NCBI GenBank assembly: GCA_947174175.1
Contig: CAMWHW010000072.1
Coordinates: 1 to 5,638 of the forward strand
Length of the DNA stretch: 5,638 nt
Direction: 5' to 3'
Source: an uncultured Clostridia bacterium
GTDB lineage: Bacteria > Bacillota > Clostridia > Christensenellales > Borkfalkiaceae
A program made the position numbers and the translations under genes. The notes beneath the pieces were generated by a model. The model worked only from the letters and a program-made list of their open reading frames with translations. It was not told the origin of the DNA and searched no databases. Positions 1-5,638 of this stretch are shown here, piece by piece (position 1 is the stretch's first letter; every line of letters begins with the position of its first letter).

Positions 1-29
1 TTTTGCAACCGCGCCGCACTCTGTTTAAT

Positions 30-746
30 TCAAATGAGCTTTATGTATTCCGACAGGCTTAAACAGCGCGCGTCGGTCTTGTAGATAAGGTATTCTTTAA
101 GTAGTTTAAGGGCGCGCTTTTTGCCGTCCTCCGTCACTTCGCACTCCGCATTGCCGTCCGCCGCACAGAGCGTTTTGAAGGTGCTTCCGCTCGCGCCCGC
201 ACCCGCGCCGCAGTCCCAACAGAGGAACGAACCCGTATCAAGGTTGAAGCGCAATTTATCCGCTTTGGCAAGATTTGCGCCGCACTGCGGACAGTTGTTG
301 AGCGAAACTCCGTAGCCCGCGCCCCTTAACGCAGCAAGAAGAAATCTGACCATGGCAACCCCCTCGTCGCCCGAACACATCTGAGAAAGCGCCCTTACGC
401 AGTCGGAAAACAGCGCGCCGCTTTCGTCGCCTTCGTAGGTCAAGGCAATTGCCGTTTCGCACACGGCGCACGCAGCGTAAAATTTGTTTACGTCCGTGCG
501 CAGCTCGTAAAAGCTTTCGCACTCGCTTGCCTGCGTTACGGTGTATCTGCCGCCGCGTTCGGCAAGAATATATTCCGCAAAACAAAAGGGCTGGGCGGCA
601 AATTTAAGCTTTGCGCCCGCCTTTTTAACTCCCTTTATGCCCGCGGTTATTTTGCCCCGCTCGGCAGTTAAAAGGGTGAGTATTTTATCGTTGTCCAGAT
701 AGTCGGTTGCGCGCAGCATCAGCGCGTTGACCTTTACGTTATCCAT
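30..746 (-). CDS. recO: DNA repair protein RecO
   Basis: RecO works with RecR, and with RecF in many bacteria, to load RecA on SSB-coated single-stranded DNA during gap repair and recombination. This copy has 238 residues, within the usual range. The N-terminal OB fold (about 5-75) shows the family pattern ALMLRATDYLDNDKILTLLT, then ERGKITAGIKGVKK and QPF. A helical domain follows. The four-Cys zinc site typical of Gram-positive RecO is intact: CPQC (C152, C155) and CWDC (C176, C179), with FNLDTGSFLC between them. Just after CWDC is a Gly/Ala-rich stretch (GAGAGASGS, 180-188). The ATG at 746 starts 8 nt after the yqzL stop; the nearest Shine-Dalgarno-like AAAGG (769-765) is 18 nt away, longer than normal. 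The frame ends in TGA at 32-30. Confidence 0.96.
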   Translation of the reverse strand: MDNVKVNALMLRATDYLDNDKILTLLTAERGKITAGIKGVKKAGAKLKFAAQPFCFAEYILAERGGRYTVTQASECESFYELRTDVNKFYAACAVCETAIALTYEGDESGALFSDCVRALSQMCSGDEGVAMVRFLLAALRGAGYGVSLNNCPQCGANLAKADKLRFNLDTGSFLCWDCGAGAGASGSTFKTLCAADGNAECEVTEDGKKRALKLLKEYLIYKTDARCLSLSEYIKLI

Positions 747-754
747 AAAAAAAT

Positions 755-862
755 TTACTTGTTACCTTTCAATTCTTTATACAGCATATAGTAGCTTACG
801 GAGCCCGTCTTTTCGAACATTTTCCAGGCAAGCTCGGCAGCGTCGTTATCCCTTTCCCGCAT
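755..862 (-). CDS. yqzL: YqzL-family small protein, 35 residues
   Basis: A small minus-strand frame runs from ATG at 862 to TAA at 757-755. It encodes MRERDNDAAELAWKMFEKTG and continues with SVSYYMLYKELKGNK. The W-K-x-F-x-x-T-G-x-x-x-x-Y-x-L-x-K-E pattern (from W13) is the core I associate with the YqzL family, whose gene sits between era and recO in Bacillus and many Clostridia. The frame has the best ribosome site in the window, AAAGGAGGG at 875-867. It lies 45 nt after era and 8 nt before recO. Bacillus YqzL is a little longer (near 47 residues), so this copy is at the short end. The function of the family is unknown; there is no signal peptide, membrane segment or metal motif. Confidence 0.85.
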   Translation of the reverse strand: MRERDNDAAELAWKMFEKTGSVSYYMLYKELKGNK

Positions 863-866
863 AGCG

Positions 867-875
867 CCCTCCTTT
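867..875 (-). promoter_or_regulatory. Strong ribosome binding site for yqzL (AAAGGAGGG)
   Basis: A near-perfect Shine-Dalgarno sequence lies four nt before the ATG at 862, in the 45-nt gap after era. It is the main reason to treat this very short frame as a real gene. Confidence 0.8.
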
Positions 876-907
876 TACAAATAGAGTGCGCGGTTTTTTT
901 AAATTTA

Positions 908-1798
908 TTACTGCGACTTTTTGCCGTAGCCGAAGCTTTCCATAAGCGAGGGACGGTCGCGCCAGTCCTCCTTGACCTTGACGTAGGTCGTCAGGAACAC
1001 CTTTGCGCCCAGAAACTTTTCCATATCCTTGCGTGCAAACGAGCTTACTTCCTTTAACGCCGCGCCCTGTTTGCCTATGAGTATAGCCTTGTGATTGGAC
1101 TTTTCGCACACAATATCCAGGTTGATATCGTAAACGCCGTTGTCCTGCTTTTCGAAAGTATTTATAATTATTGCGACGCCGTGGGGAATTTCCTTATCGA
1201 ACTTCAACAGAATTTTTTCGCGCATAATTTCGGCAATCATAAACCTTTCGCTCTTGTCCGAAACTATATCGTCCTCAATGACTTTATCGCCCTCGGGAAG
1301 TTTTTCGACAATTGCCGCAACCAGCTTTTTAAGGTTTATACCCTTGCGCGCGGAGACGGGGTAAACGTCGCACTCCACCCCTTCCTCGTAAAGCCTTTTT
1401 ACGTCCGCGGGGATATTTTCGCGCGGCATAATGTCTATCTTGGTGTAGGCGATTATGACGGGAATTTTGCCTTCCGAAAAGCGCTTCATAAGTTCTATAT
1501 CGCTATCGGTTAAACCAGCGTGACCGTCGTGAACGTACACGATAAGGTCAACGCCCTTTGCCGTCGTTTCCGCCGTCTTGGACATCATCTGCGACAGCGC
1601 GTTTTTGGCCCTGTATATACCGGGCGTATCCACGAAAACTATCTGATAGTCGGGCTCGGTTATTATGCCCATAATCGCGTCGCGCGTGGTCTGCGGCTTG
1701 GGTGAAACTATCGCCACCTTTTCGCCAACCAGAACGTTAACGAGCGTCGATTTGCCCGCGTTGGCTTTACCTATTAAAGCTACGTATCCGCTCTTCAT
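908..1798 (-). CDS. era: GTPase Era, 30S ribosomal subunit assembly
   Basis: Era binds the 3' end of 16S rRNA and helps 30S subunit assembly. This copy has 296 residues, a typical length. The GTPase domain shows G1 GKANAGKS (10-17), G2 around PKPQTTRD (33-40), G3 DTPG (57-60), G4 TKID (119-122) and G5 VSARKG (148-153). The C-terminal KH domain has its GxxG loop as GKQG (242-245), then ARKDMEKFLGAKVFL and VKVKEDWRDR with the conserved Trp (W279). G4 is normally NKxD and G1 commonly GRPNVGKS, so both are variant here, though still of GTPase type. The ATG at 1798 abuts the ybeY stop and uses GAGGGAG at 1808-1802. Genes for diacylglycerol kinase and cytidine deaminase, which separate ybeY and era in Bacillus, are absent. 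Confidence 0.98.
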   Translation of the reverse strand: MKSGYVALIGKANAGKSTLVNVLVGEKVAIVSPKPQTTRDAIMGIITEPDYQIVFVDTPGIYRAKNALSQMMSKTAETTAKGVDLIVYVHDGHAGLTDSDIELMKRFSEGKIPVIIAYTKIDIMPRENIPADVKRLYEEGVECDVYPVSARKGINLKKLVAAIVEKLPEGDKVIEDDIVSDKSERFMIAEIMREKILLKFDKEIPHGVAIIINTFEKQDNGVYDINLDIVCEKSNHKAILIGKQGAALKEVSSFARKDMEKFLGAKVFLTTYVKVKEDWRDRPSLMESFGYGKKSQ

Positions 1799-2266
1799 TC
1801 ACTCCCTCGTCAGGTGCATTTTCGCAAGCACCTTTTCTTCCATTGCGCGCATTACGGGCTTGTCCTCGTCCGTCATATGGTCGTAACCAAGCAGATGGCA
1901 CACCCCGTGCGCGGCGAGATAGTTCAGCTCCCTTTCGTAAGGGTGACCGTACTCCTCCGCCTGCTCTTTTGCAACCTCGGTACAGATTGCGACAGAGCCC
2001 AAAAACAGCACGCCGTCACCGTCCACGTCGAAGGGAAAGTCCTTTGCTTTAAGCTCCTTTCCGCAGATGCCGTCCAGCGTGGGGAAGGACAGCACGTCCG
2101 TCGCCTTGTCGTTTTTGCGGAACTCGTTGTTGAGCCTCCGTATTTCCTGCTTGTCCGTAAAAATAATTTCCAGCGCAAGCGGACAGTCGGCGGCAACCTC
2201 GCCGCCGAACGCCTGAGCAAGCGCTGAAAAATCGTATTCTTCGCAATATATATCCAACTTCGTCAT
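1799..2266 (-). CDS. ybeY: Endoribonuclease YbeY, 16S rRNA maturation
   Basis: YbeY is a zinc-dependent single-strand endoribonuclease that acts in 16S rRNA 3'-end maturation and 70S ribosome quality control. This copy has 155 residues, a normal length. It carries the family signature HGVCHLLGYDH with metal ligands H120, H124 and H130. The upstream NNEFRKNDKATDVLSFP block (46-62) includes the conserved Arg (R50) and the TDVLSF motif. LGSVAI (89-94) fits the family strand before the helix leading to the active site. The ATG at 2266 follows the pgpH stop by 11 nt, with only a modest GGCGG-like ribosome site. Its TGA stop (1801-1799) touches the ATG of era. The pairing fits function, since YbeY and Era both act on the 30S subunit. 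Confidence 0.97.
   Translation of the reverse strand: MTKLDIYCEEYDFSALAQAFGGEVAADCPLALEIIFTDKQEIRRLNNEFRKNDKATDVLSFPTLDGICGKELKAKDFPFDVDGDGVLFLGSVAICTEVAKEQAEEYGHPYERELNYLAAHGVCHLLGYDHMTDEDKPVMRAMEEKVLAKMHLTRE
1802..1808 (-). promoter_or_regulatory. Ribosome binding site for era (GAGGGAG) overlapping the end of ybeY
   Basis: GAGGGAG reads from 1808 to 1802 in the last ybeY codons, then TGA and directly ATG. This arrangement allows terminating ribosomes to restart on era, so translation of the two proteins is probably coupled. Confidence 0.65.
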
Positions 2267-2277
2267 TGTTTCCGCCG

Positions 2278-3729
2278 TCAGTTCTTCTTGCCGATTTTGA
2301 TTTTGGGATAGGCAATTCTTGAATGGTAAACGCCCGAAAGCGACTGCGCTATGGTGCGGCTTATTATGGTTAAATCGCGCATAGTAATGTTGCAGTCGAC
2401 GAACTGGTCAAGGTTGATTCTCTCCTCGATAAGGCTGCCGACGAGCGCCTCGATATTGGCGGGCGTTCTGTTCGAAAGCGAGCGCGTTGCCGCCTCCGCC
2501 GCGTCGACTATCATTATAATAGCCGCTATTCTGGTCTGGGGCACGGGTCCCACGTACGAATAGTTTGCCATACTTATTTCGCCGTCGGTCATTTTAAGCG
2601 CCTTGGCGTAGAAGTATTTTATGGGCAGAGTGCCGTGGTGCTGAATGGCAACGTCCGCAAGAAATTCGGGCAGGTGCTGTTTCTTTATCAGCTTTGCGCC
2701 GTCGCGCGTGTGCGAACGGATAATGTCCGCCGAAAGCTCGGGCGAAAGCTCGTTATGCATGTTGTAGTCGGTCTGGTTCTCGGTGAACATATCGGGCTTG
2801 ACTATCTTGCCCACGTCGTGATAGTAAGCCGCAGCACGCGTAAGTTCGCTGTCCTCCCCTATCGCGTTGGCGCACGCTTCCGCAAGCTGGGATACGACGA
2901 CCGAATGGTTGAAAGTACCGGGCGCCACCTGTTTGAGCTTTTTCATAAGCGGCGCGGTGGGCGCGGTGATTTCGCGCAGACGGAATACGGTGAGTTCCGC
3001 AAACATAAGCTCGAAAAGCGGCAGCAGCACCATAAACAGCAGAGTGCTGAACAGTGCGCCGAGTGCGCCGTAACCGAGCAATATCCACTCGAAAGTGCCG
3101 CTCTGCGTGAACAGAATTTCCATTATGCCTATTATAAGTTCGATAGGCACCAGCAGTACGAACACTACCATAATGCTCTGTAATCTGGTCTTAATCTTGT
3201 GTGAAATGAAGACTACCATCGTCCCCGCGCAGAAGGTGATTAAAAGTCCCGCGCTGTACAGCCACATCTCGGTGGAAACCGCGTCCACGAGGCTGATATT
3301 GATATCCATTATGAATATCAGAATGGTGTTGATTATATTTAAAAACATTGCCTGGCGCCTGCCCAGAAGCGTTGCGCACATAATCGCAAAGAAGCCGAAC
3401 GGACGGGCGTGAGGGTCTATATATTTGCCGAAAACGAAGCTTAAAAACAGCGATAAATCGAGAAGCGCGAACATCTCGATAAGCCTTATTATATTGGCGA
3501 GAATTTCACTGCTTTCGAAGTACAGATATCCGTATGTAAGTACGGACAAAAAGATTACCGTCGCAACGACGAAAACAACTTTGCTGGGATTTTCAGTTAT
3601 ATAATCTATTGCGTGCGTAGTCTGATTGAGCTCAATCATCAGGAAGGCTATTGCCAACAGTATAATGACGTTGAGCGCGAACATCAGCAATCCCAGCCAC
3701 GCCGCCTTTTTAGTCAGTCTGGTTTTCAA
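2278..3729 (-). CDS. pgpH: 7TM-HD phosphodiesterase, PgpH/YqfF type, without the extracytoplasmic HDED domain
   Basis: This membrane protein of 483 residues (TTG start at 3729) belongs to the PgpH/YqfF family, which hydrolyses cyclic-di-AMP to pApA. Eight hydrophobic segments are visible: one near the N-terminus (about 10-33) and seven between about 50 and 244. The cytoplasmic HD domain follows, with the first His in FNHS (H275), the HDVGK motif (H304, D305), H340 in SHTRDG, the pair H364-H365 in QHHGT and D409 in IVDAAEA, so all expected metal ligands are present. The C-terminus (DLTIIS...GVYHSRIAYP) is complete. Family members are usually about 700 residues because a 7TMR-HDED domain sits outside the membrane between helix 1 and helix 2. 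Here only about 16 residues join them. A TTG at 3798 would add 23 residues inside phoH without a clear ribosome site; 3729 has GGGAG 8 nt upstream. Confidence 0.93.
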   Translation of the reverse strand: MKTRLTKKAAWLGLLMFALNVIILLAIAFLMIELNQTTHAIDYITENPSKVVFVVATVIFLSVLTYGYLYFESSEILANIIRLIEMFALLDLSLFLSFVFGKYIDPHARPFGFFAIMCATLLGRRQAMFLNIINTILIFIMDINISLVDAVSTEMWLYSAGLLITFCAGTMVVFISHKIKTRLQSIMVVFVLLVPIELIIGIMEILFTQSGTFEWILLGYGALGALFSTLLFMVLLPLFELMFAELTVFRLREITAPTAPLMKKLKQVAPGTFNHSVVVSQLAEACANAIGEDSELTRAAAYYHDVGKIVKPDMFTENQTDYNMHNELSPELSADIIRSHTRDGAKLIKKQHLPEFLADVAIQHHGTLPIKYFYAKALKMTDGEISMANYSYVGPVPQTRIAAIIMIVDAAEAATRSLSNRTPANIEALVGSLIEERINLDQFVDCNITMRDLTIISRTIAQSLSGVYHSRIAYPKIKIGKKN

Positions 3730-4693
3730 TTTTATTTCTCCCGACGCTCTCCTTGTCGTAAGCGCGCACAATGCGCATAACCAACGTATTGCGGACAACG
3801 TCTTTATCAGTAAGATTTATTACGGAAATGCCCTCTACCTCTTTAAGCAAGCCCGTCGCGTGGATAAGTCCGCTCTTTTTGCCTTCGGGCAAATCGATTT
3901 GCGAAGCGTCTCCCGTGATGACCATCTTGCTTCCGTCGCCGAGACGGGTGAGGAACATTTTCATCTGCTCTTTGGTTGTGTTCTGGGCTTCGTCCAGTAT
4001 TATGAACGCGTTGGAGAGAGTGCGCCCGCGCATATACGCAAGCGGAGCTATTTCAATTGCTCCCCTTTCCATAAGCTTGGTGTAGCTCTCCACGCCCAGC
4101 ATTTCCTGCAACGCGTCGTACAGCGGACGAAGATAGGGGTCTACCTTGGTCTGCAAATCGCCGGGAAGAAAGCCGAGCTTTTCGCCCGCTTCCACCGCGG
4201 GACGCGTTAAAATTATCTTTTCCGCCTGCTTCTGTTTCATTGCCTGCACCGCAAGGCAAACGGCAAGATAGGTCTTGCCCGTACCTGCGGGACCGACGCC
4301 GAATACGACGGTGTTTTTCTTTATTGCGTCGACGTAGGCTTTCTGCCCCACTGTCTTGCATTTTATCGGTTTGCCGCGGAAGGTAACGCCCACCGTGCCC
4401 GACGAAAGTTTGGTTATGTCCGAAGCCCTGCCTTCCTTGGCAAGTTCTATGCAGTAAACCGTTCTTCCGCTGTCCACGCGTTCGCCGTTTTCGGCAAGCA
4501 CGAGAAGGTTTTTAACGACCTCCTTTGCGATATGCACGTTTTCGTCCGGACCGGAGATAATAATATCCAGCTGGTCGACGCGGCAGACTACTTTAAGCTC
4601 GCGTGAAATCGCGCTCAAATTTTCGTCAAACGTGCCGAGTACTTTTGAAAGCTCGTCGATATTAGCGGCGGTTACTCTTCTTTCGATATCCAA
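3710..4693 (-). CDS. phoH: PhoH-family P-loop NTPase (PhoH/PhoL)
   Basis: This cytoplasmic ATPase of the PhoH family has 327 residues from a TTG start at 4693, close to the ~320 of Bacillus relatives. The N-terminal ~100 residues are the small KH-like domain (DIIISGPDENVHIAKEVV). The P-loop domain carries Walker A GPAGTGKT (134-141), the family signature LTRPAVEAGEKLGFLPGDLQ (about 162-181), and Walker B FIILDEAQN (230-238, with D234 and E235). MRGRTL and the sensor stretch TGDASQIDLP (260-269) follow. A GTG at 4780 would add 29 residues but would overlap yqfD by 70 nt, has no ribosome site and adds an Arg-rich tail foreign to the family. TTG at 4693 has AGAGGTG five nt upstream and begins 17 nt after the yqfD stop. 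PhoH proteins are linked to RNA metabolism and next to ybeY in many genomes; the exact activity is unproven. Confidence 0.95.
   Translation of the reverse strand: MDIERRVTAANIDELSKVLGTFDENLSAISRELKVVCRVDQLDIIISGPDENVHIAKEVVKNLLVLAENGERVDSGRTVYCIELAKEGRASDITKLSSGTVGVTFRGKPIKCKTVGQKAYVDAIKKNTVVFGVGPAGTGKTYLAVCLAVQAMKQKQAEKIILTRPAVEAGEKLGFLPGDLQTKVDPYLRPLYDALQEMLGVESYTKLMERGAIEIAPLAYMRGRTLSNAFIILDEAQNTTKEQMKMFLTRLGDGSKMVITGDASQIDLPEGKKSGLIHATGLLKEVEGISVINLTDKDVVRNTLVMRIVRAYDKESVGRNKIENQTD
3737..3742 (-). promoter_or_regulatory. Ribosome binding site for pgpH (GGGAGA) inside the end of phoH
   Basis: GGGAGA reads from 3742 to 3737 on the minus strand, followed seven nt later by TTG at 3729. The protein then begins MKTRLTKKAAW, a basic lead-in to the first membrane helix. 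A second, stronger-looking AAGGAGAG lies at 3754-3747, but no usual start codon sits at a suitable distance from it in this frame. Confidence 0.55.
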
Positions 4694-4698
4694 TAAAA

Positions 4699-4705
4699 CA
4701 CCTCT
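4699..4705 (-). promoter_or_regulatory. Ribosome binding site for phoH (AGAGGTG), fixes the TTG start at 4693
   Basis: AGAGGTG reads on the minus strand from 4705 to 4699, then TTTTA, then TTG. It lies in the short gap after the yqfD stop. This supports the short phoH reading over the GTG at 4780. Confidence 0.7.
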
Positions 4706-4710
4706 TCGGT

Positions 4711-5604
4711 TTATTCCATATTTATGGCGACCGTTTCTATGTACGAAAAAGTCACGTCGTATTTCACTCCGCCGTCGCACGGCGCAACCGTATAGCTTTG
4801 CGAAACTATTCTGTCCGAATAGAGTGCCGCGGCTTTAAGCGCTTCTTCCGTGTTCTCCTCGCTCTCCTTGTCGTAATAAAGCGACAGGCTTGCGTTTGCC
4901 GTAATTTCGGCAAACCCGACGACAAGGCAGGGATTGCTTTCCCCCTCCTCCGTCAGCTCGTACGCGCCTATGAGAATATCGCCCGCGTTTACCTTATCGC
5001 CCTGCGCCCTTTCCGCGGTGCCGCAGATTGCGACTATCCGGTAAACTTCGCCCGAAACGTCCGCCTTTAACGGCTGGTAATTGACCTTTGCCGTATGCTC
5101 CTCTTCGGTACGTACGTCTATTATAAGATATGCACCTTCGCGCTGAACGGAGCAGAAATTGACGTCGGGCAGGGCTAAAATCTTCGCCTGCAACAACGGG
5201 GCGTCAAGCTTTTTGCAAAGCGACCATTCGCGTGCGCCGCATTCGTTTGCGATGGAAATTATCCGCTCGCTCAGATACGAGCCGTTGCCCGTGACCTTTA
5301 TGCGCATTACGACGTTGCCCGAAACGGCTGCCGCACATACGAAAACCGCCGCGCCTATTACAAGTCCGAACCTTCTTTTCAAGAAGGTCAACGCCCGCGT
5401 TTTGGCGCTGTGCCGCTTTACGGTTATATTATAGCACGGGTGTGAGAAAATTGCAAAAACTTTTTCCGAATATTCTTGCAACACGCCGAAAGTGAGCGTT
5501 GAACCGTGTTTTTTCAGCTTAAATACCGCAATATTGGCTTTGGTCAGCTTTTTTAAGGCGGTTTCGGGCGGGCAGGTGATTGAAAATTCGACGATATTAT
5601 TCAA
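4711..5604 (-). CDS. yqfD: Sporulation protein YqfD, short form
   Basis: This 297-residue protein starts at TTG (5604-5602), with GGGGG at 5615-5611 six nt upstream, inside the end of yqfC. It has a cytoplasmic N-terminal part (about 1-78) rich in Lys/Arg just before the membrane. One membrane segment follows at about 80-100. A POTRA-like stretch comes next (about 101-165, beginning RIKVTGN), then a barrel-like region (about 180-215) with the pattern DVSGEVYRI...GDKVNAGDILIG that is typical of YqfD. The C-terminal helix (about 250-268) and last strand also fit the family. Family members I know are near 390-400 residues; this one seems to lack about 100 between residue ~235 and the C-terminal helix. 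YqfD is needed for efficient spore formation in Bacillus, but its molecular role is not settled. The yqfC and phoH neighbours support the call. Confidence 0.87.
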   Translation of the reverse strand: MNNIVEFSITCPPETALKKLTKANIAVFKLKKHGSTLTFGVLQEYSEKVFAIFSHPCYNITVKRHSAKTRALTFLKRRFGLVIGAAVFVCAAAVSGNVVMRIKVTGNGSYLSERIISIANECGAREWSLCKKLDAPLLQAKILALPDVNFCSVQREGAYLIIDVRTEEEHTAKVNYQPLKADVSGEVYRIVAICGTAERAQGDKVNAGDILIGAYELTEEGESNPCLVVGFAEITANASLSLYYDKESEENTEEALKAAALYSDRIVSQSYTVAPCDGGVKYDVTFSYIETVAINME

Positions 5605-5638
5605 AGCTTACCCCCGAAATATTGCCGCGGACGAGCAA
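5597..5638 (-). CDS. yqfC: YqfC sporulation protein, C-terminal 13 residues only (5' part outside window)
   Basis: Reading in from the right edge on the minus strand, an open frame gives LLVRGNISGVSFE and then TAA (5599-5597). The hydrophobic strand, the G-[NR]-I step and the final V-x-F resemble the end of YqfC/YabP-family proteins, as far as I remember the Bacillus subtilis sequence. YqfC is normally encoded directly upstream of YqfD, and this frame overlaps the yqfD start by 8 nt, as expected for a coupled pair. In Bacillus the pair is made in the mother cell under sigma-E; that is family knowledge, not something visible here. Only 13 residues are present, so the call rests mainly on position and the end-of-protein pattern. 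Confidence 0.6.
   Translation of the reverse strand: MLVRGNISGVSFE
5611..5615 (-). promoter_or_regulatory. Ribosome binding site for yqfD (GGGGG), supports the TTG start
   Basis: GGGGG on the minus strand lies six nt before TTG at 5604, within the last codons of yqfC. No ATG or GTG in the same frame is available nearby, so this site decides the start. It is a weak Shine-Dalgarno sequence, which fits translation coupled to yqfC. Confidence 0.5.

Noticed and set aside
1..29. GC-rich stretch after recO as a terminator
   Set aside because: Only 29 nt are visible. GTGCGGCGCGGTTGC has no clear self-complementary arm within the window, so it cannot be called.
180..215. Repeat-like GCGCCCGCACCC sequence within recO
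   Set aside because: It encodes the short Gly/Ala-rich stretch after the second CxxC of RecO and is low-complexity coding sequence, not a repeat array.
863..907. Possible terminator or internal promoter in the era-yqzL gap
   Set aside because: There is an A-run and some GC-rich bases but no stable stem followed by a T-run, and no convincing -35/-10 pair. The gap is explained by the yqzL ribosome site.
846..1109. Overlapping minus-strand frames inside era, ybeY, phoH and recO (for example 846-1109, 1924-2220, 4053-4361, 256-585)
   Set aside because: They are out-of-frame readings of well-supported genes with biased, low-complexity products rich in Arg, and no family features.
1799..1801. TGA used as a sense codon (alternative genetic code) at the ybeY-era junction
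   Set aside because: pgpH and recO also end in TGA at the expected family C-termini, and Trp in conserved positions is encoded by TGG (for example Era W279 and YqzL W13), so the standard bacterial code fits.
3730..3798. Longer pgpH starting at TTG 3798
   Set aside because: It would overlap phoH by 89 nt with no clear ribosome site. The added residues do not supply the missing outer domain, which belongs after the first membrane helix.
2635..4210. Long plus-strand open frames (2635-3183 and 3626-4210, 182 and 194 codons) opposite pgpH and phoH
   Set aside because: They lie entirely antisense to clearly recognisable genes, their products look like no family, and they cross the pgpH and phoH reading frames as expected of shadows in GC-rich codon positions.
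4694..4780. Longer phoH starting at GTG 4780
   Set aside because: It would overlap yqfD by 70 nt, has no ribosome site and adds an Arg-rich segment not found in PhoH proteins. The TTG at 4693 has AGAGGTG at the right distance.

Overview
The window is the inside of one minus-strand operon from an endospore-forming Firmicute lineage, most likely an uncultured member of class Clostridia. The evidence is the gene order yqfC-yqfD-phoH-pgpH(yqfF)-ybeY-era-yqzL-recO, which is the conserved Firmicutes order, including two genes (yqfC, yqfD) known from sporulation. Base composition looks near half GC by eye, with GCG/CCG-type codons common and several TTG starts. I cannot name a genus.

Layout in transcription order, from high to low coordinates: the last 13 codons of yqfC (5638-5597); yqfD (5604-4711, TTG start, 8-nt overlap with yqfC); phoH/phoL (4693-3710, TTG start); a short pgpH encoding a 7TM-HD c-di-AMP phosphodiesterase-type protein (3729-2278, TTG start, 20-nt overlap with phoH); ybeY (2266-1799); era (1798-908, directly abutting the ybeY stop and in the same frame); a 35-codon yqzL (862-755); and recO (746-30). 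The 29 nt beyond recO hold nothing I can call. Coding density is very high, no gap reaches 50 nt, and I see no promoter, terminator, RNA gene, repeat, CRISPR array or mobile element.

Together the genes cover sporulation (YqfC, YqfD), late 16S rRNA and 30S subunit maturation (YbeY, Era, possibly PhoH), cyclic-di-AMP turnover at the membrane (PgpH), and RecF-pathway recombination (RecO). This is a chromosomal core region, not an accessory island, and I do not see an undescribed system. The points most worth a second look are a PgpH that lacks the usual extracytoplasmic 7TMR-HDED domain, ybeY and era separated in frame by a single TGA, a YqfD about 100 residues short of its family, the consecutive TTG starts at the head of the window, and the tiny yqzL between era and recO.
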